A stretch of DNA of 64,000 nt from Onchocerca lupi (taxonomy: Eukaryota; Nematoda; Chromadorea; Rhabditida; Onchocercidae). The notes beneath the pieces were generated by a model. That model was not told the DNA's origin. It searched no databases and worked only from the letters and a program-made list of their open reading frames with translations. The position numbers and the translations under genes were made by a program. Position 1 is the first letter of the stretch, and each line of letters starts with the position of its first letter. The DNA lies in assembly GCA_028564675.1 (NCBI GenBank), contig JAOVVO010000056.1:150294-214293 (forward strand). Direction: 5' to 3'. Below are positions 40,899 to 53,492 of the stretch, one piece after another.

Positions 40899-43800
40899 AT
40901 GATCGAAGTGCTCGCCCGTGGTGGTGTCGTTGAAGCAGCATCAATTCCATCAGCAACGAGTAGCAGTGCAATTGGTATATTTTCACAAATTGCAAATTTT
41001 ACAAATGATATTTCTAAAATTAATGCTACAGTGCCCATGAGCAAATTCATCTTTTTTTTTTTTTTTTATCTAAAGTGCGAAACTGATGAATTACATTAAT
41101 ATTGGTAATAGTATTTGCAATGTTATTTCTATGAAATGATATATGAACAAGAAAATTTTTAAGGTGGCGGCTCCTCAACATCATCTGGCGTGTCGTCCGC
41201 TTCAAAACATCTATCATCTTCTGTCTCTACACTTTCTGCAGTTGGGCAAGGCGTCGAATTACGACAGCAAATCGCTAAAAGTCCATCCGATGAGTCTCTG
41301 AGGTACTTTTGATCAGTTCTGTACATTTATATTTTTTTTTTCGACAAAATCATCTATTATAAACATATTCGGAAAAATTTCATGGATTTACAGATCTCGC
41401 ACATCATCTTCGGGTGGTAGTGGTAACTCTAATGGGGCAACAAACACGAACGCCAGCAATGGAAATAAGGTATCTTTTTTTTTCTCATCAGAATATTTGC
41501 TCTCTTTCTCATGCTTGAATTAATAGACAAGGAAAGTTAATTGTTTGTGCACTGGTAGTAATATAATGATTCAAGTTAGTTCATTTGTTCTTGTCTATGT
41601 AGAACTATTTCTTCCTTGTTGCAATAGCAAATAATACGAAGGTAATGAAAATAACGGAATTATCTGAAGGAAACGTTTAGTTCTAATTCAATATGGTAAA
41701 AATACACTGTTAGATTGATTTGCAATATATTTATTAGTTACAAAGTAATACAAAAAGCATCACAATATTGTAGGGATATCGTCCAGAAGATGCCGTACGA
41801 ACGTTTGGAAGTAAGCTCACACCTTTTGAAATCTCAGAAATTTATAGTTATTCTCGTGTTTATTTTGTTGGATCTCAAGCGAAAAAACGAACTAGCAACG
41901 TCAATTCTCAGAATAATTGCGGTTATGATGATGATATGGGAAGTTACCTTCTTGTTGCTCACGACCATATCGCATATCGTTACGAAGTGCTAAAAGTTAT
42001 TGGTAAGGGAAGCTTTGGTCAGGTTTGTATTTTACTTATTATTATTGACAATATGTTCCACACACTTCGAAATTTCTAAAGTGTGTGAATTCAGTTTTGT
42101 TGAGAGTTGAGATATTTCATGTTCTCTAACAAATGAAAGAAAATTTTTCTGGCTTGATTCTCGGTCCATCAAGATATATTTCCAGGTAATACGGGCGTAC
42201 GATCACAAACATCAGCAGTATGTTGCGTTGAAATTAGTTCGTAATGAAAAGCGTTTTCACCGCCAAGCAGAAGAAGAAATTCGAATTCTTGTGAGTCTAT
42301 CGATCTGGCAAATCAGTCTTATTATTTTGTTCTACTCATTCTTATGTAAAACTTACTATTTGCTGGATGAGTTAAATTCAAAAAATTTAAAATATTTTAC
42401 TCTAATTCTTGAGAACGTACTTTTTTTGGATTATCAGTGGCTGAAGATAAAAATTATCAGTGGCTGAAGATATTCGCAGTATTTTCTGTGAGAGTTGTAC
42501 AATTTTTTTTCAGGATCATTTGCGGAGACAAGACCCAGAAGGTGCTTATAACATCATCCATATGCTAGACCATTTTAATTTTCGAAATCACAAGTGCATT
42601 ACTTTCGAACTGTTAAGCATTAATCTCTATGAACTTATCAAGAAAAATAAATTCCAGGGATTTAGTTTGCAGGTATATGTTCTCTTTAAGCTAATGCCAC
42701 TTAATACATTAAATGTAGCTCGTGTAAAATCTCGCAAAATTATCATTAATGAACTGAAAATTTCTTTTTGATCATCTTTCATTTGAAAAATAATTTCACT
42801 GGCTATGAATTAGTTTTTTTTTTTTTTTTTTTTTCATATATTTTCTTTCTCATTCACGGTTAAACTTAATAAATACAATGATGAACTGAATTGAGATTTC
42901 TTAAATCCGTAAAAATCTCGTACTATAACAGGTTCTGTTGGTCATAAATACTTTTAAACATGCATTCATTTACAACTGTAAAATCCAGTAATTTTTTTAT
43001 AAAAAGGTTTCGTCCCATTTCCAGCTGTTGTGTTCATTAAAGCACTCTTTTAGCTCGTTCGAAAATTCGCCCATTCGATGCTGCAGTGTCTTGATTTGCT
43101 TAATCGTAATCGGCTTATTCACTGTGACTTGAAGCCAGAGAATGTTTTGTTGAAACAACAGGGTAGGAGTGGCATCAAGGTATTTTTTTTTTCGTTTTAT
43201 TTTTTCTTATTCGGCCATTTCTTGTTTAATTGATTTTCTTTAATAATTTCATGAAGAAACTGCTTTGTGGATTGTTGCAGTTATTTAAAATATCCCTTTT
43301 TTAGGTTATTGATTTTGGTTCTTCATGTTTTGATGATCAACGAGTATATACTTATATCCAGTCGAGGTTTTATAGAGCTCCAGAAGGTAAGTTGTTGAAA
43401 GCAAGCAGTTTAAGAAAGTTCAATTTGTGAGCTTTTTAAAATTTAATGTAATATTCAGAATAGAATGTATTACAGTGATTATGGGTGGAAAATACGGGAT
43501 GCCTATTGATATGTGGTCTCTTGGATGTATACTAGCTGAACTACTTACTGGGTATCCACTCCTACCTGGAGAAGATGAAAGTGACCAGGTTTTGACTAAT
43601 TTTTCCGTATTTTTTCGCTGTATTATCAATAACGTCCTTTTTTTCTGTTTTCGAAGTCTGTATTCAGAAAAATTGGGATTGGTGGTATATCGATATTTCG
43701 TATGTATGAAGATTATTTCCGAGGTAAAAAAACATAAATTCAGAAAAAAAAAAAATCTGAATTATTCCAAAAAAATAAATTTTCTCCTAGTTTTTTTTTT

Positions 43801-44535
43801 TTTTTTTTTTTTTTAATACTCTTAGAAAAAATAATAATAATAATATTTATTGACCAACGGTAGTGTTTACCTATTTTAAACTGTTTCTTTTCAGTTGGCA
43901 TTAATAATTGAATTGCTTGGTGTGCCACCTCTTAAAGTCACTGAAAATGCCAAAAGATCGCGTAATTTCATTTCATCGAAAGGTTATCCACGATACTGCA
44001 CTATAACTACAATGTCGGATGGAACTGTAGCAGTTTCTGGAGGACGATCGAAGCGCGGTAAGCCGAGAGGTCCTCCGGGAAGTCGGTCTTGGAACACTGC
44101 ATTGAAAAATCAGGCATCTTTTCTAATATATCTAGTGTTGAAGATAATAATTAAGTGGAAAATATTGTATTGAAGTTTAGAAATTTCAGAATAAGTTTAT
44201 CTGAAACTTCTTGCTGATGTAACTGATTACTTTTAGGGTGATGATTTATTCATTGATTTCCTGAGGCGGTGTCTGGATTGGGATCCAGATACGCGACTAA
44301 CTCCTCAACAAGCTTTGAAGCATCCTTGGCTGCGAAGGCGACTGCCTAGACCTCCGGAATGTTGTGTTAATCTTATTTCCATGGAAAGTAGCACCGATAC
44401 TTCTCTTGGTTTGTTTTTTTTTCGTATTGCAAGCTGTTTATGAAACAATGACCATATGGCATTTTTTGCTTTTATTCGAACTCAAATTTGGTATTTACCT
44501 AATGTGTTTCAGTTTCGAAGTTACCGCATATCTGA
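40899..44535 (+). CDS. mbk-2: class II DYRK dual-specificity kinase, DYRK2/MBK-2 type (12 exons)
   Basis: Tyrosine-autophosphorylating Ser/Thr kinase. In Caenorhabditis the orthologue MBK-2 drives oocyte-to-embryo protein degradation; a similar role here is inferred. Exons: 40899-40974, 41164-41302, 41394-41469, 41774-42022, 42186-42290, 42514-42672, 43054-43179, 43305-43386, 43476-43588, 43895-44113, 44237-44408, 44513-44535, in phase, 512 residues. The N-terminus is Ser/Gly/Asn-rich. The DYRK homology box and NAPA region follow (about 98-170: LTPFEISEIYSY, CGYDDDMGSY). Kinase features: GKGSFGQ (about 174), catalytic Lys 195 in VALKLV, HCDLKPEN with Asp 293, DFGSSC with Asp 313, activation loop YTYIQSRFYRAPE with Tyr 327, DMWSLGCILAE, and the class II insert SSKGYPRYCT. 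The tail ends SKLPHI, matching the SISKLP of DYRK2. A GC donor at 44114 gives the best family match. The ATG at 40899 follows an in-frame stop within the same exon (acceptor at 40767). Confidence 0.95.
42430..42472 (+). repeat. 23-bp-period tandem duplication inside a kinase intron
   Basis: ATTATCAGTGGCTGAAGATA occurs at 42430-42449 and again, identical, at 42453-42472. It lies in the intron between exons 5 and 6 of the kinase gene, about 40 bp from the acceptor. The identity suggests a recent duplication. Confidence 0.9.
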
Positions 44536-46358
44536 TGGAACTAAAACAGTTTTGTTGAGCCGCATTTGGCGGTGACTATCTAGGTTCTTCAGAAGTTCGT
44601 CTTTCCGATGGTAACGACTAGGAACTGTCGTTCTATCAGTTTTTTAAATTCAAACCAAAAATGAATTCGAGTCGAAAATGTCTCTATTACAATCTTGACT
44701 CATCATCCTGCCAAATCAGATATTTCATTCAATGTCAGCATTCGATATTTTTATTCTGAATTTTGCCAACATATATTATTCCAGATATAAATGTTAAGAT
44801 TTCTCTTGTTAAAATTTGCATTCTAGGAATAATCCTGCAGGATAGATCTCCTATGAGGTTGTCATCGAAGCTTTGATCAATGTTACATGTTCTTAATGTC
44901 CTGAAATGGAGCATGTTTGGTAGTGAATTTCTTGGTCTTGTGCAGCATTCACCTCATTTAAGGACTTTGTGAATTACGTCTCTCTTCATATTTTAATAGC
45001 TGTGAGAAGTATTAAGGAGAAATGAAATGATGGTCTCTTAATAAAAAAAACTTTTGCGACTGGTTGATTTAATAGGTTTGAATCTGATAAGCATATAAAA
45101 ATGGCTTTAGTAATAGCCATATCTTTTAGTTGTTGATTTCTGATTTTCGTCAGATTAAAATAAAACTCAGTTGTCAAATGCATGTTGGCATTTTTTTTCT
45201 GGGGAGAAGTTTTCGACAAGTTCTAAGTGGCAGAAATTTATTTTGTTCGGAGTTCCATCTCTTCCTATATTGGGTCAAACGAGGTCAGCATTTGCTCATT
45301 TGATTGGTGTTTTGTTGTATGGATTACCGTCTGCGAATTACAATTTCACTCAAATTACAGTGAGTTTTGAAATTCCTCTAAATCAGTTCTGCCCTATTTC
45401 AACAAACTTATGTATTTGAGAATCATTGCTAAAGTTAATTTTTATGGTATTTATGGTGTTGAAAGTCGAAATCTGTCAAACATAAATGCAAACAGTTCTG
45501 CATTTCTCGTTCTTGATTGGATGGATGATTCCAATTATAGGTAACGTAACACGCTTTTGTTTTTGTTGCTTGTTGTTGCGCTCTAGTCACTCACCATGTC
45601 GTATATTGGTAAGTCCCAACGTACTGAATGGTTATTATTTTATCCAATATATAGTACTATTGTTACAGCAAAATTTGTGGACAAATTTAAGTCTGGAGAT
45701 GAAATTTGATGTCAGATAATATTTTAAAGCTTATAAATTTTTTTGCTATATCTTGTATCTTGAGATTTGAAAGGAGTCGATATTAGGCAAAACTGAATGA
45801 ATATGATATGTCTACAGACTTTATAGACATTGTTACCATTGTTGTTTGCACTTTTTTTTATTGTATTGTCAAGTGTTAAATGATTGAGGTAATTAAGCTT
45901 TTTTTTTGTTTGTTTTTAATTTTCATTTACAGTTTTGCTGATATGTTGAGTTCCAATAAGCATATGTTTTATAATACAGGACGAGATTTGGTTATGCTTT
46001 TTTTTTAAGGGAAATCCTATCGGCAAAGAGGAGAGGTAGCTGGAGTGAAAAATGAGGAGTGGTTAAATTTTCTCTTCATGTAACATTTTAAAATATAATT
46101 TGCATAATAATGTAATGCATTAGTTCAAACAAAGCATATAATTATTGTCCTCATTTCATTTTTTGGTATTGAAAATGCGCTTTAGCAAAATCATAAGCGT
46201 TTTGATAACTTTAACAGAGACATATATAAATGATAGTCCGAATCCTGATAATGATATCTCGTAATCGGGTGCTCAAACTTTTATCATCAATTGTTTTCAC
46301 CGACCAGTCATTGAATGCATTTATGTGCTAAATATTTTGATTGCTTGTACATTGTATT

Positions 46359-46396
<38 letters not shown>

Positions 46397-47849
46397 AATG
46401 ATATATGTTTAGGTCGACATTGTAAGTATCTGTTTTGAAGTATTTGATGGTAATAATTCTCTTCAGATTTCTTCTGCTTGTGCTTTTGTAAAATCTGACT
46501 CTCAACTCTCTACGTTCTCTCAGTATTTCTGATGCAGTCATAATTTCCTTTTTAAATGGAATTTGGACTATAATTGCTTGTGAATAAATTCAAAAAATTA
46601 GTTTAACAAAGTTTATTGGGGAATGGGTAAGACTGTGCTTGTTTGCCAAAATGCTTTTTGTATATTGAAGGCTAAAATGTATGTTTGAGTGGAAGAAAGT
46701 AAAATGTGAGTGTTGTTGCGCTCTCCACTATTTTGTATTTGAGGAGAAGCAATATGTTCATTTTCGTTTCTTTTGAATTCCTGAGCTGTTTTTCTTTCGG
46801 TTGGTAAAATATGCCTTGTTTGAAGCAGTTTCTCGATGATTTTCATGGTCTCATGGCGTTAAGAGCATCTATGGATACAAACATTGCATCAAATAATTAG
46901 TTTGTTTTGTGTATGAACTGTACCAGTGTTCAACGCACTTGAAATAGGGATTTGTTTAGTCATTTTAAAAATGCTTCAGAATGCTCTGCAAAGCACTCAG
47001 TTTTTAAGGATAATTAACCACAGGGAGAACGGTATATTCAGTTTGGAGAGAGGAGTAATTCAATTGATTAGGAATTCAAATTTCCACTCTCAAAGGTGAA
47101 ATGGTTTTCTTAGCACACTGATACTAGATTTTTCAAAATCGTGATAGGTTAAACATTGCAATAAGAGACTGGTACTTCAAATATTTATGCGTGCGACGAA
47201 AATAATGCCAGACAGAATACAAGCATTGAATCAAGCCATTTAGATTAGCTTTATTATATTCAAGGCCTTTGACTGTAATGCGAAGCATTACCGGAGAATC
47301 CTATCCACTCCGAATTGAACAGTGATAGCAACAAAACACTCCTTCATTAGTAAAAAACAATAACTTATGGAGAGAATTTTGGTTACCCTTTGTTGCCGAT
47401 CTTCCCAACCGTGACAAATATTGAGTTCTTGTTTTTTGCTCTCGAAACATCAAACTTGGATAATTAAACCTTTATTATAAAATCTGAAGACGCGACAAAG
47501 CGACAATAACAAATCAATCATCTCAATAACAGTTCTGATGACAAACAATTCGAATGACGATATCGTAAACAAACATAATATTATACCCGACCTCGTATAG
47601 CATATCCTTCGAAAAATGATCCTATACTCAGGACTCTCATTTATAGAGAGAGGTTCCTGATAGCGTTTGATCTACAATAAAGAGACATTTTCAGCGCATG
47701 AGAGTGCGTCTTTTTTGGCGCGTGACCTTGACTACAACAAAGAAAAGATGTTACATAGCCATTTGACCTAAGAAAAATGAAACATATCCACACACTAAAC
47801 AAGAAATAAACCTGAAGAGCAAGGAAATCACTTATTCGCTGGTACTCCT
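44536..47849. other. 3' UTR of the kinase gene and intergenic DNA
   Basis: The kinase 3' UTR begins here. AATAAAA near 45160 is one of several possible polyadenylation signals. The frames at 45171-45419 and 45486-45719 carry hydrophobic stretches, but I recognise no family and see no initiator context. The left end of the retrotransposon, including any 3' LTR, should lie in about 47400-47850. I could not match that stretch to the 5' LTR. Confidence 0.45.
46361..46395. repeat. long poly(T) run
   Basis: About 35 consecutive T in non-coding DNA downstream of the kinase gene, among the longest homopolymers in the window. Confidence 0.85.
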
Positions 47850-48958
47850 GATATCAGCGCACGCTGATTTTCTCTATCCTTGCGATTTCAGCGATACTCG
47901 GGAGGCAAGAAGGATATAAAGTCTAGGCTTTCAGGGCTGCAGATCTCTAAAGGATACAGATGTCCTATTGCGCGAGTCAACCGCATACCATCTGACATCC
48001 TCACAACAGCAGATCAACAAAGTCCGTCTTTTCTCTCTATCAGCTTTTTCATCCAACCCATTTTCCAGGAATTTCTTGGACCTTCACCTTTTAATAATTC
48101 TACTTCGCCATTGAATGGCTTTCGACATATGCAACTATGAGAATTTTTATGCGATCTTCGCGTTTTTTTTTCTCAGTTCTTCCAAATACTCCTCTTGCCA
48201 TATTTTCCACAAATTTTGTAACTTTCTTCGGATATTCTGATAACGGTTGATTAATTTTTGCTGAATAGGTATGTTCCGGTCGTTATTCTCATGTAAACTG
48301 TTCTCATATTCCGATGAATTCTTCACATCATTATAGCCAAGCCATAAAAAATCCCCTAGACATAATACTTGCTCTCCTCTCTCTCATAATCTACTAACGG
48401 TCTTTCATTAACCAAAAATTCAATCTTGGTTATTAGCGTAGTGAATTCGCCTTCTTCCAAAAAGTTCTTCTTTATCACCGTCTGTAAAATTCTCTTTACT
48501 ATTCCAACCATCCTTTCGTAACCACATCCTTGCCAAGGACTCCTGGGGTAATGAATTGTCACTTTAGTAGCCTTTCATCTTGATTACTATTCTTTCGTAT
48601 TAACTTAGAAACTAGAACAAAGTTCTTGGCATTATCGGACAACAAAAATTTGGGCGTTTCCTTCATCTTCTGAAGGTTTGTATGAAAGCCTCAGCAGACA
48701 TATTTTTCATGACTTTCATATGAACGGCTCTTGCGACTAGACACGTAAATAAAGCCACCCAGCGCTTTGATACTGTCCCGTTTTTCACCCACATAGGACC
48801 AAAAAGATTCCGATTTTCTCGAAGGGTCTACTCACTATCATTCTTTCTGGTGGATAAGGTGGAAACTCTGGCTGTTCGAATAATATGACATTCCATCTGG
48901 TATATCCTTTAAAGAGTTTCCTAAGAATGGTTTTTACGTATGCTTTTCCATGGGGTAT
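47850..48958 (-). pseudogene. integrase core and pol C-terminal domain remnant
   Basis: 48562-48356 reads PRSPWQGCGYERMVGIVKR followed by FLVNERPL, the region of the third catalytic residue (Glu in YER) of the retroviral-type integrase core. Beyond it, about 48300-47850 contains, in two broken frames, NLWKIWQEEYLEELR and LTRAIGHLYPLE. These match the small domain (DUF5641-type) that closes BEL pol. Several stops and frameshifts are present. Confidence 0.8.
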
Positions 48959-50030
48959 CTAGTATGTTTGCCGGACTTTGACCCAAGTTAAATTGGCAGA
49001 GGCGTGAAGCATCCTTTTGTGATACTGTTTTACGATCAACTCCGCAATTCTTCCTTCACAAATGAAATACGGGAAATTCATTATTTTTGGTCGAGACCAT
49101 CTTAGTCTTCCCAGACTCTTCCAGAGATCATCTACATCCCACACTAATCCCCACTTTTCTATGTTTTTCTGAGATATTTCGGATTGTGCCATTCTTACTA
49201 CCAGTTTCTTCGCCTGCTCGTAATCTCTAAAGGTGAACCTCCCTTCTTTGGTGAACTCTGTCAGACTCTTAAATTTTCCTCCACACACTTTTGCCATAAA
49301 TCTCATGACAAATAAGATGGTCCGGATTAATTTCTGTAATGAAAAAAATCGTTTTACATCTACGATTGTCGTCTTTGTTGCAGATGATATTTCCGTGCAG
49401 GTCATCAATCCTAGTGCCATACAAAATCTTTCTTGAACTTTTTCGCCAACTTCTTCTACTGGCCATCTCTTTAGTGGGTAAACCATCCAACAAGGCTCAC
49501 TCCACCATAGCGAACTATCTTTCAGTACTTTTGGTAGCACTCCGCGAGAAGCTAGATCAGCAGGATTGTCAGCTGTCTTGACATGGCGAAACATGACATC
49601 TTTGACTTCTTGTATTTCAGTTATTCTATTGGTTATATATCCTGACCCTACAGGAGGTTTCTTTATCCAGTGCATTGCACAGGCACTATCGGTCCATAGA
49701 TGAGCATTCTCTACTGCACTTTCTTAAAAACTCTATCCTTCTTGTTCCTAATGCTAGTGCCAGCAATTCCAATCGTGAAATAGTAGCAGACTTATTATTT
49801 GTCCTTTTCTTTGGGACCAATCTTGATTTCCTATAGATCAAGTAAGGTTTAGATGATAAATTACATTCTCTTCTTGCATATATCGCCACCCTGATTGCCC
49901 GAATGGAATCGTCTACGAACATGGAGATCTTGATTTTCTTTTGAGACCCATCGAGATACTGTAATTTCTGGCGGACACCCAAAAAGGCTTCGGTCAACTT
50001 CTCACACTGATAACCATCCTGTATTTCCAA
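48959..50030 (-). pseudogene. RNase H and integrase zinc-binding portion
   Basis: 50030-49686 holds the start of the RNase H domain (KISMFVDDS, then SRLELLALALGTR). After a frameshift near 49690, the frame 49675-48959 continues with DNPADLASRG, a hallmark of BEL pol between RNase H and integrase. It ends with the integrase zinc-binding histidines in KQYHKRMLHASANLTWVKVRQTY. The DSGS-type catalytic context of RNase H is only partly conserved. Confidence 0.83.
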
Positions 50031-50084
50031 CTTATCATCCCAGTTAGTGCCCCTTTGTCATATGTTTTGCACCTGCATCTTCCA

Positions 50085-51060
50085 TTATACTATGACAGGA
50101 CATAATAGTCCCTTTAGGGCTGAAGCTGAAAATTGTAGTACCTGGACTTTTGATTGCAAACTTTCTTTAGTGATATTCCATCTCCACTGAAATAGATCTT
50201 CCTCTCTGTTCCATTTGATGCCTAGGAATTTTGTAATAAATCCTATTGTTTTCTGCTGATATTTGTTTTTATATAGCCATGTTTTTTCCTTGTTGATGTC
50301 GAAATTCGCAGAAAATTCTCTCAAGTTCATTTTTGTTTTTGCAAACAGATCCTTTGCCTCTTCTGCTTTCCTAATTCCTTCTTCCATACTTTCTGCTGAT
50401 AGCACTACGTTATCAACGTAGATATTCGTTACTACTTCTTCAGATATAACTGGGGTTTCGCTGTTAAGCAGATACCGTATAACTGTGGAGAGTAAAAATG
50501 GGAAAGATATTATTCCATATGGCACTGTTTTGAAACGGTAAATAACAATATTTTCTGGTATCGTTTCTTTCCGGATATCTTCCAACCACAAGAATCTGGT
50601 GACATCCCTATCTTCTTTATGGGGACCTACTTGTAGGAATGCCTTTACTACATCCGCCATTCTTATGTAACGTGCTTACCTGGCACGTAATATTATTCCT
50701 ACCAACGATGGCAGCATAACTGGCCCTTTATTCATTCAACATTCATTCAACGGGGACCTTTTGTCGTTTTTGCCGATGCATCAAATACTAACCACAGTTT
50801 CGTTGTAGTTTTCTGCTGATTTAGTACTGATCGGTGCGGAAGGTAGGCCACTCGCTCTTCATTCTCTCCCTTCTTCACCTTTTCTATTACTCCTTCTTGG
50901 ACTAGATTTTTAAAATAGGCATCGTAGTCAGAGTTTTTTATACTTTCTTATTGTGGATTTCAACCGCTCAAGAGCTAAATCATATCCCTATGCTGGAACA
51001 ACATCTCTAATTTTCCACGTTCAGCTTACGACATATCATACTTCTTCAACTCTAATTATA
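50085..51060 (-). pseudogene. BEL/Pao reverse transcriptase remnant
   Basis: The clear part is the frame 50660-50085: ADVVKAFLQV is the first catalytic Asp block (motif A), and NIYVDNVVLSAESMEEG contains the YVDN box (motif C). YVDN rather than YVDD is, as I recall, usual for Pao-type elements of nematodes. Upstream, 50660-51060 holds the N-terminal fingers in broken frames. Downstream, TIGFITKFLGIKWNREED is the thumb region leading to the connection domain. Confidence 0.85.
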
Positions 51061-51106
51061 GACTTTTCAAAAGCATTTAATGCTTCATTATCTTGATTAT
51101 CTGTAG

Positions 51107-52129
51107 TCAATTCCTTGATTCCAATAGCTTCGAGTTTCCAACTTTCTTCGATTTGTTCGTTGAGTAGTTGTGACTCTTTCTTCGTTGCATTGATTGCGAC
51201 TTCACTCTTGATTTATTTCTGGATATGCCCCCTCTAACAATACCTATTTCCGCATCCATCACAATCCAGCCCGATTCTTTCGATTTCACTGGATTAGAAA
51301 TTGCCAATTGTGCAATCGTTCCTATTCCAAGTAATAAATCTGGTGCTCCCCATTTCTCCTTCAATGACTCCCCGAATATGTCGGTTTCTTCGTATCTTAT
51401 TCTACCAATAATCGAATCTGCTATATATGCTTGAGCATTCTTTATAGTTCCAGACGTTGTTCGAATTCTAAACCTTGTCATTGAGCCAGAGCAACTTTTG
51501 CTACTAACAATTTCTGTAATCTTTATTTCATTGCTGAGCCTCTCTAACACCAGACCTAATTTACTGGCCATTGTTTCGGTGATCAAGTTGCATTCACTTC
51601 TCAAATCCAAGAGAATTAACGCCTCAGATTTTTCTCGCTCATACATCATGTATGTCTTCTTTCCTGAACCAATCTCTATTCCTATTGTTGTGACTATCTT
51701 TGGCTTTTCATGAGATGATTTTTCATTCTCAATTGAACTCTTTTCCGATGCTATTTCTCTTGGTGAACTACATAGCGCACTGTTGTGATTTGCTTTACAA
51801 TAAAAACATTTAATGGTTCTTCTGCACTTTTCTGCTGGATGAGATTTTTTAAAGCATAACTTGCACAATTCTAATTCTTCCAGCTTTTCTAGTCTCATTT
51901 CTACCGTTGAGTACCTTTTACAATTATCATTTCAATAATCACCGTTGCAGAAAATGCAAGGTGACCTCTTTTTTCTTTCTTCATACCAGTTTATATAACT
52001 TTGTCCACAAGGGGGTTTGATTGCTCTCGCACAAATGGTCATTCGTTTCATCTTTTGCGAATTAGGTTTGGACTTGGCATTCTGGGAGCTAAATGTAGAT
52101 AGGTACCGCATATTTTTCTGAATCTCCAT
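51107..52129 (-). pseudogene. zinc-knuckle and aspartic protease portion of BEL/Pao polyprotein
   Basis: A Cys-rich segment at 52129-51932 is followed by two CCHC knuckles at the start of the 51898-51107 frame (CKLCFKKSHPAEKC and CFYCKANHNSALC). A retropepsin-like domain follows: ALILLDLRSECNLITETMASKLGL spans the active-site region. The expected LLD-S/T-G-S motif reads LLDLRS, so the Asp is kept but the next two residues are lost. That predicts an inactive protease. The frame is open for 263 codons, the longest open stretch in the window. Confidence 0.82.
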
Positions 52130-52139
52130 TTGCTACATT

Positions 52140-53321
52140 TGTTTTGAGACTTCTGAAATATCTATAACCTTTATATATTCTTTTAAAAATATTTTCGGAT
52201 CTTGCATCGTCTATTCAGGTTTCCTTAACTTCTCCTTTATCAAGTTGTCTAAGAGAAAATCCGGCAATTTTCCAGTTATGGTAGTCCACAGCTGATTTGT
52301 TTCTAAGTTCTCTCCTAATTCTTTTAATTGGGAAAGGATGTTCAATAGTTCCCTTAATAGTGCGGCCACATTTCTGTTTGACCTGTCCAATCTCTGCAAC
52401 ATGGTATATAACTCCATGATTCTTCTTTGTTTTTCCCCGCATTGCTCCTTCAAATTCTTCATAGCTAGTGCATAATTTTCTTCATTGACAGCTAAATCGC
52501 TTATATGTTCTAATGCCTCTCCTTTCAAACATCCGAGCAGGTGCACAAATTTTTTTGTAACTGTCATGTCTTTTTTTTTACCAATTGCTTCTTCAAACTG
52601 TGTTATAAATAGACTTCAAAGTTTTGGATTTTCATCGAATTCTATAATCTTTATTTCTGGAGGTTTACTTGTTGTAACCAATTTCTCAATTAATTCAGTC
52701 AAGGTCTTTCCTTCGCTTTCTCTTACACCTGATTCCATGTCTGATCTTTCATTTCTTCATTCTTCCTCACACAATAGATCGATCCAGTCTATTTCTTCAA
52801 TCAGAAAGATTCGAACATAATGCATTTTGTGACACCTACTGAATAAGCATTTTTCTTATTCAAGTATAACTTATATAAATCTAATTCATAATCCTCATCT
52901 CTGTTTTCAACAGAATGTAATGCATCTTACCATTCCTTTTCTAACACACTTGCTTTGGAGATGATTCCTTCAATTATTTTTAGATGTCCATTTATGAGCA
53001 TTCTTTTTCTTTCCAATGATATCGACTTCCAATCTGCATGTTCCCTTCGGCTGGTGATCTATTTTTTGGCTGTATGTCTTAAGGTTAGGCCTGGATAGCT
53101 GATTTATAATCGTTTTTATAAAGAGTTAGCGTTACTTTAATTTCTCTCCCTTCATCTAATGATCTTAAGATACCTTTTGGTTGATCGGCCCTTTCTTCAT
53201 ATATTTCCTCTTCATGTTTTCTTTTTGTCGGATTTGTTCTTTGAGTATAGTCCAACCAGTTGCTGTTGATAGATTCTAAAATACTAACATATTGCTCGAT
53301 TCGTGCCAGTTTTTCTTCCAT
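52140..53321 (-). pseudogene. BEL/Pao gag remnant
   Basis: From the first ATG after the primer-binding site (53321) the frame runs about 78 codons to a stop near 53085. Related coding sequence resumes near 52815 and then, after another stop, at 52567-52211. The last part carries the DUF1759 pattern of BEL gag proteins: KFVHLLGCLKGEALEHISDL followed by NEENYALAMKNLKEQ. At least two stops and probable frameshifts separate these pieces. In an intact element this protein forms the cytoplasmic particle. Confidence 0.8.
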
Positions 53322-53472
53322 AATTCATCACTGAGTATTGTAGAGTTGGTACTTTCCTCTCTTGATAGTTATTGGCTGATTGGCGTCAGAACCAATTCTT
53401 GTATTTCTTTGATCACCCTTTCTAGGCTTTCTAGAGTTGGTTGTGCACTTTTGCTTGAGCTGGTTGGCATAT

Positions 53473-53492
53473 TCCTGGTTCCTGGCACCAAT
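53473..53492 (-). other. primer-binding site of the BEL/Pao element
   Basis: On the minus strand the putative LTR end TTGCGACA is followed after one base by TGGTGCCAGGAACC. TGG is the complement of a tRNA CCA tail, as expected for a primer-binding site. The gag ATG (53321) lies about 150 bp downstream. A very similar site occurs at about 63342-63362 in the second element. Confidence 0.7.

Noticed and set aside
7756..44535. Physical linkage of an ARIP4-like ATPase with a DYRK kinase, since mammalian ARIP4 is reported to bind DYRK1A.
   Set aside because: The kinase here is class II (DYRK2/MBK-2 type: NAPA region, LVRKFAHS, SSKGYPRYCT, SKLP tail), not DYRK1A. The genes also lie more than 25 kb apart with GFAT between them.
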